Assembly (NCBI GenBank): GCA_003022005.1
Contig: PXRQ01000106.1
Span: 1 to 22,035, forward strand
Length of the DNA stretch: 22,035 nt
Reading direction: 5' to 3'
DNA from: Halobacteriales archaeon QS_5_70_15
GTDB taxonomy: Archaea > Halobacteriota > Halobacteria > Halobacteriales > Haloarculaceae
A program made the position numbers and the translations under genes. The notes beneath the pieces are model-generated. The model was not told the origin of the DNA and ran no database searches. It saw only the letters and a list, made by a program, of their open reading frames with translations. This document shows positions 21,682-22,035 of this stretch, one piece after another (position 1 is the first letter of the stretch; every line of letters begins with the position of its first letter).

Positions 21682-22035
21682 ATGCGCGAGTTCGCGTTCG
21701 GCGTCGCTTACCAGCGCGGGGTCGATCCGCTGATGGACGAGTTCGTCGAGTGTCCGGGGCTCGCGGCGGACTCGATGGAGGTCCCCCTCGGGCCGGACGC
21801 CTTCTGCCGTATCGAGCGGTTCACCGGCCCGCGTTCGGTCCTCGACGACGTCGAGCGGCTCCGCACCGACCCCGCGTACGAGAGCGCCTCGTTCGGCGAG
21901 ACGGCCTGTGACGCGACCGCCGACCACCACGTCCTCGAGCGCGACCGGAGCGGCGTGTGGTCCACTCCTACGTCGAGGGGGTCGCGGGCTGTACTGCCGC
22001 CTACGCCCTCGCCGGGAAGCGCCTCGACCCGGGCG
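21682..22035 (+). pseudogene. Bacterio-opsin-activator-type HTH regulator, 5' part with apparent -1 frameshift, runs off right edge
   Basis: ATG 21682 gives MREFAFGVAYQRGVDPLMDE, then CPGLAADSMEVPLGPDAFCRIERFTGPRSVLDDVERL, the N-terminal sensory-type domain found before HTH_10 DNA-binding domains in haloarchaeal bacterio-opsin-activator-like regulators. After HHVLERDRSGV (about 21955) frame 1 loses sense, while frame 3 from 21957 continues the family pattern (VVHSYVEGVAGCTAAYALAGKRLD), so one base appears missing in the GTGTGG run. The HTH itself would lie beyond the window. A TATA-like GCATACC (21652-21658) lies about 27 nt before the ATG. It may be an intact gene with a sequencing error. 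Confidence 0.62.

Noticed and set aside
1..22035. CRISPR arrays, rRNA, integrase attachment sites
   Set aside because: No regularly spaced repeats, no rRNA-like sequence and no tRNA with a duplicated end were seen in reading the window.

Overview
The window is chromosomal DNA from a high-salt euryarchaeon (class Halobacteria). This rests on the very high GC content with strong G/C third-codon bias, the acidic proteins, TATA boxes about 25-30 nt upstream of start codons with little or no 5' leader, a Tat-type lipoprotein, a haloarchaeal malate dehydrogenase, and an archaeal DNA polymerase D large subunit carrying inteins. No database search was possible, so families are named from recognisable motifs and genus or species cannot be given.

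Layout. (1) 1-1743: a lower-GC accessory edge, with a partial unrecognised membrane-type gene running off the left end and a decayed IS1341-type tnpB (two single-base frameshifts and one stop codon) whose 3' hairpin, the likely omega-RNA end, is intact. (2) 1961-8589: a Liv-type ABC importer, made of a fused LivH-LivM permease, LivG, LivF and a Tat/lipobox substrate-binding protein, followed by an FGGY-family kinase broken by a short out-of-frame internal deletion. (3) 8715-11472, minus strand: threonine ammonia-lyase with an ACT domain, an Hsp20 chaperone and an FkbM-type methyltransferase. (4) 11516-18613: a replication locus. The PolD large subunit gene (minus strand) encodes two inteins separated by only 29 extein residues, and a divergently transcribed Orc1/Cdc6 gene appears broken, missing the sensor-1 segment. 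(5) 18754-19614: a lower-GC LLM-class flavin oxidoreductase. (6) 19987-20901: malate dehydrogenase. (7) 20902-22035: a mostly empty stretch, a possible 39-residue gene, and the 5' end of a bacterio-opsin-activator-type HTH regulator with an apparent -1 frameshift.

How the genes work together. The Liv cluster is one uptake system: lipoprotein receptor, fused membrane channel and two ATPases. Its cargo is uncertain because the adjacent partner is a sugar or polyol kinase. PolD2 and Orc1 sit head to head, a replication-themed pair sharing a 268-bp control region. fkbM follows polD2 by 43 nt and may be co-transcribed with it. The most interesting features are the two inteins in the PolD catalytic core, one a 180-residue mini-intein ending in Gln directly before the catalytic Cys-Asp-Gly-Asp loop, and a set of five reading-frame lesions that all shift the frame in the same direction.
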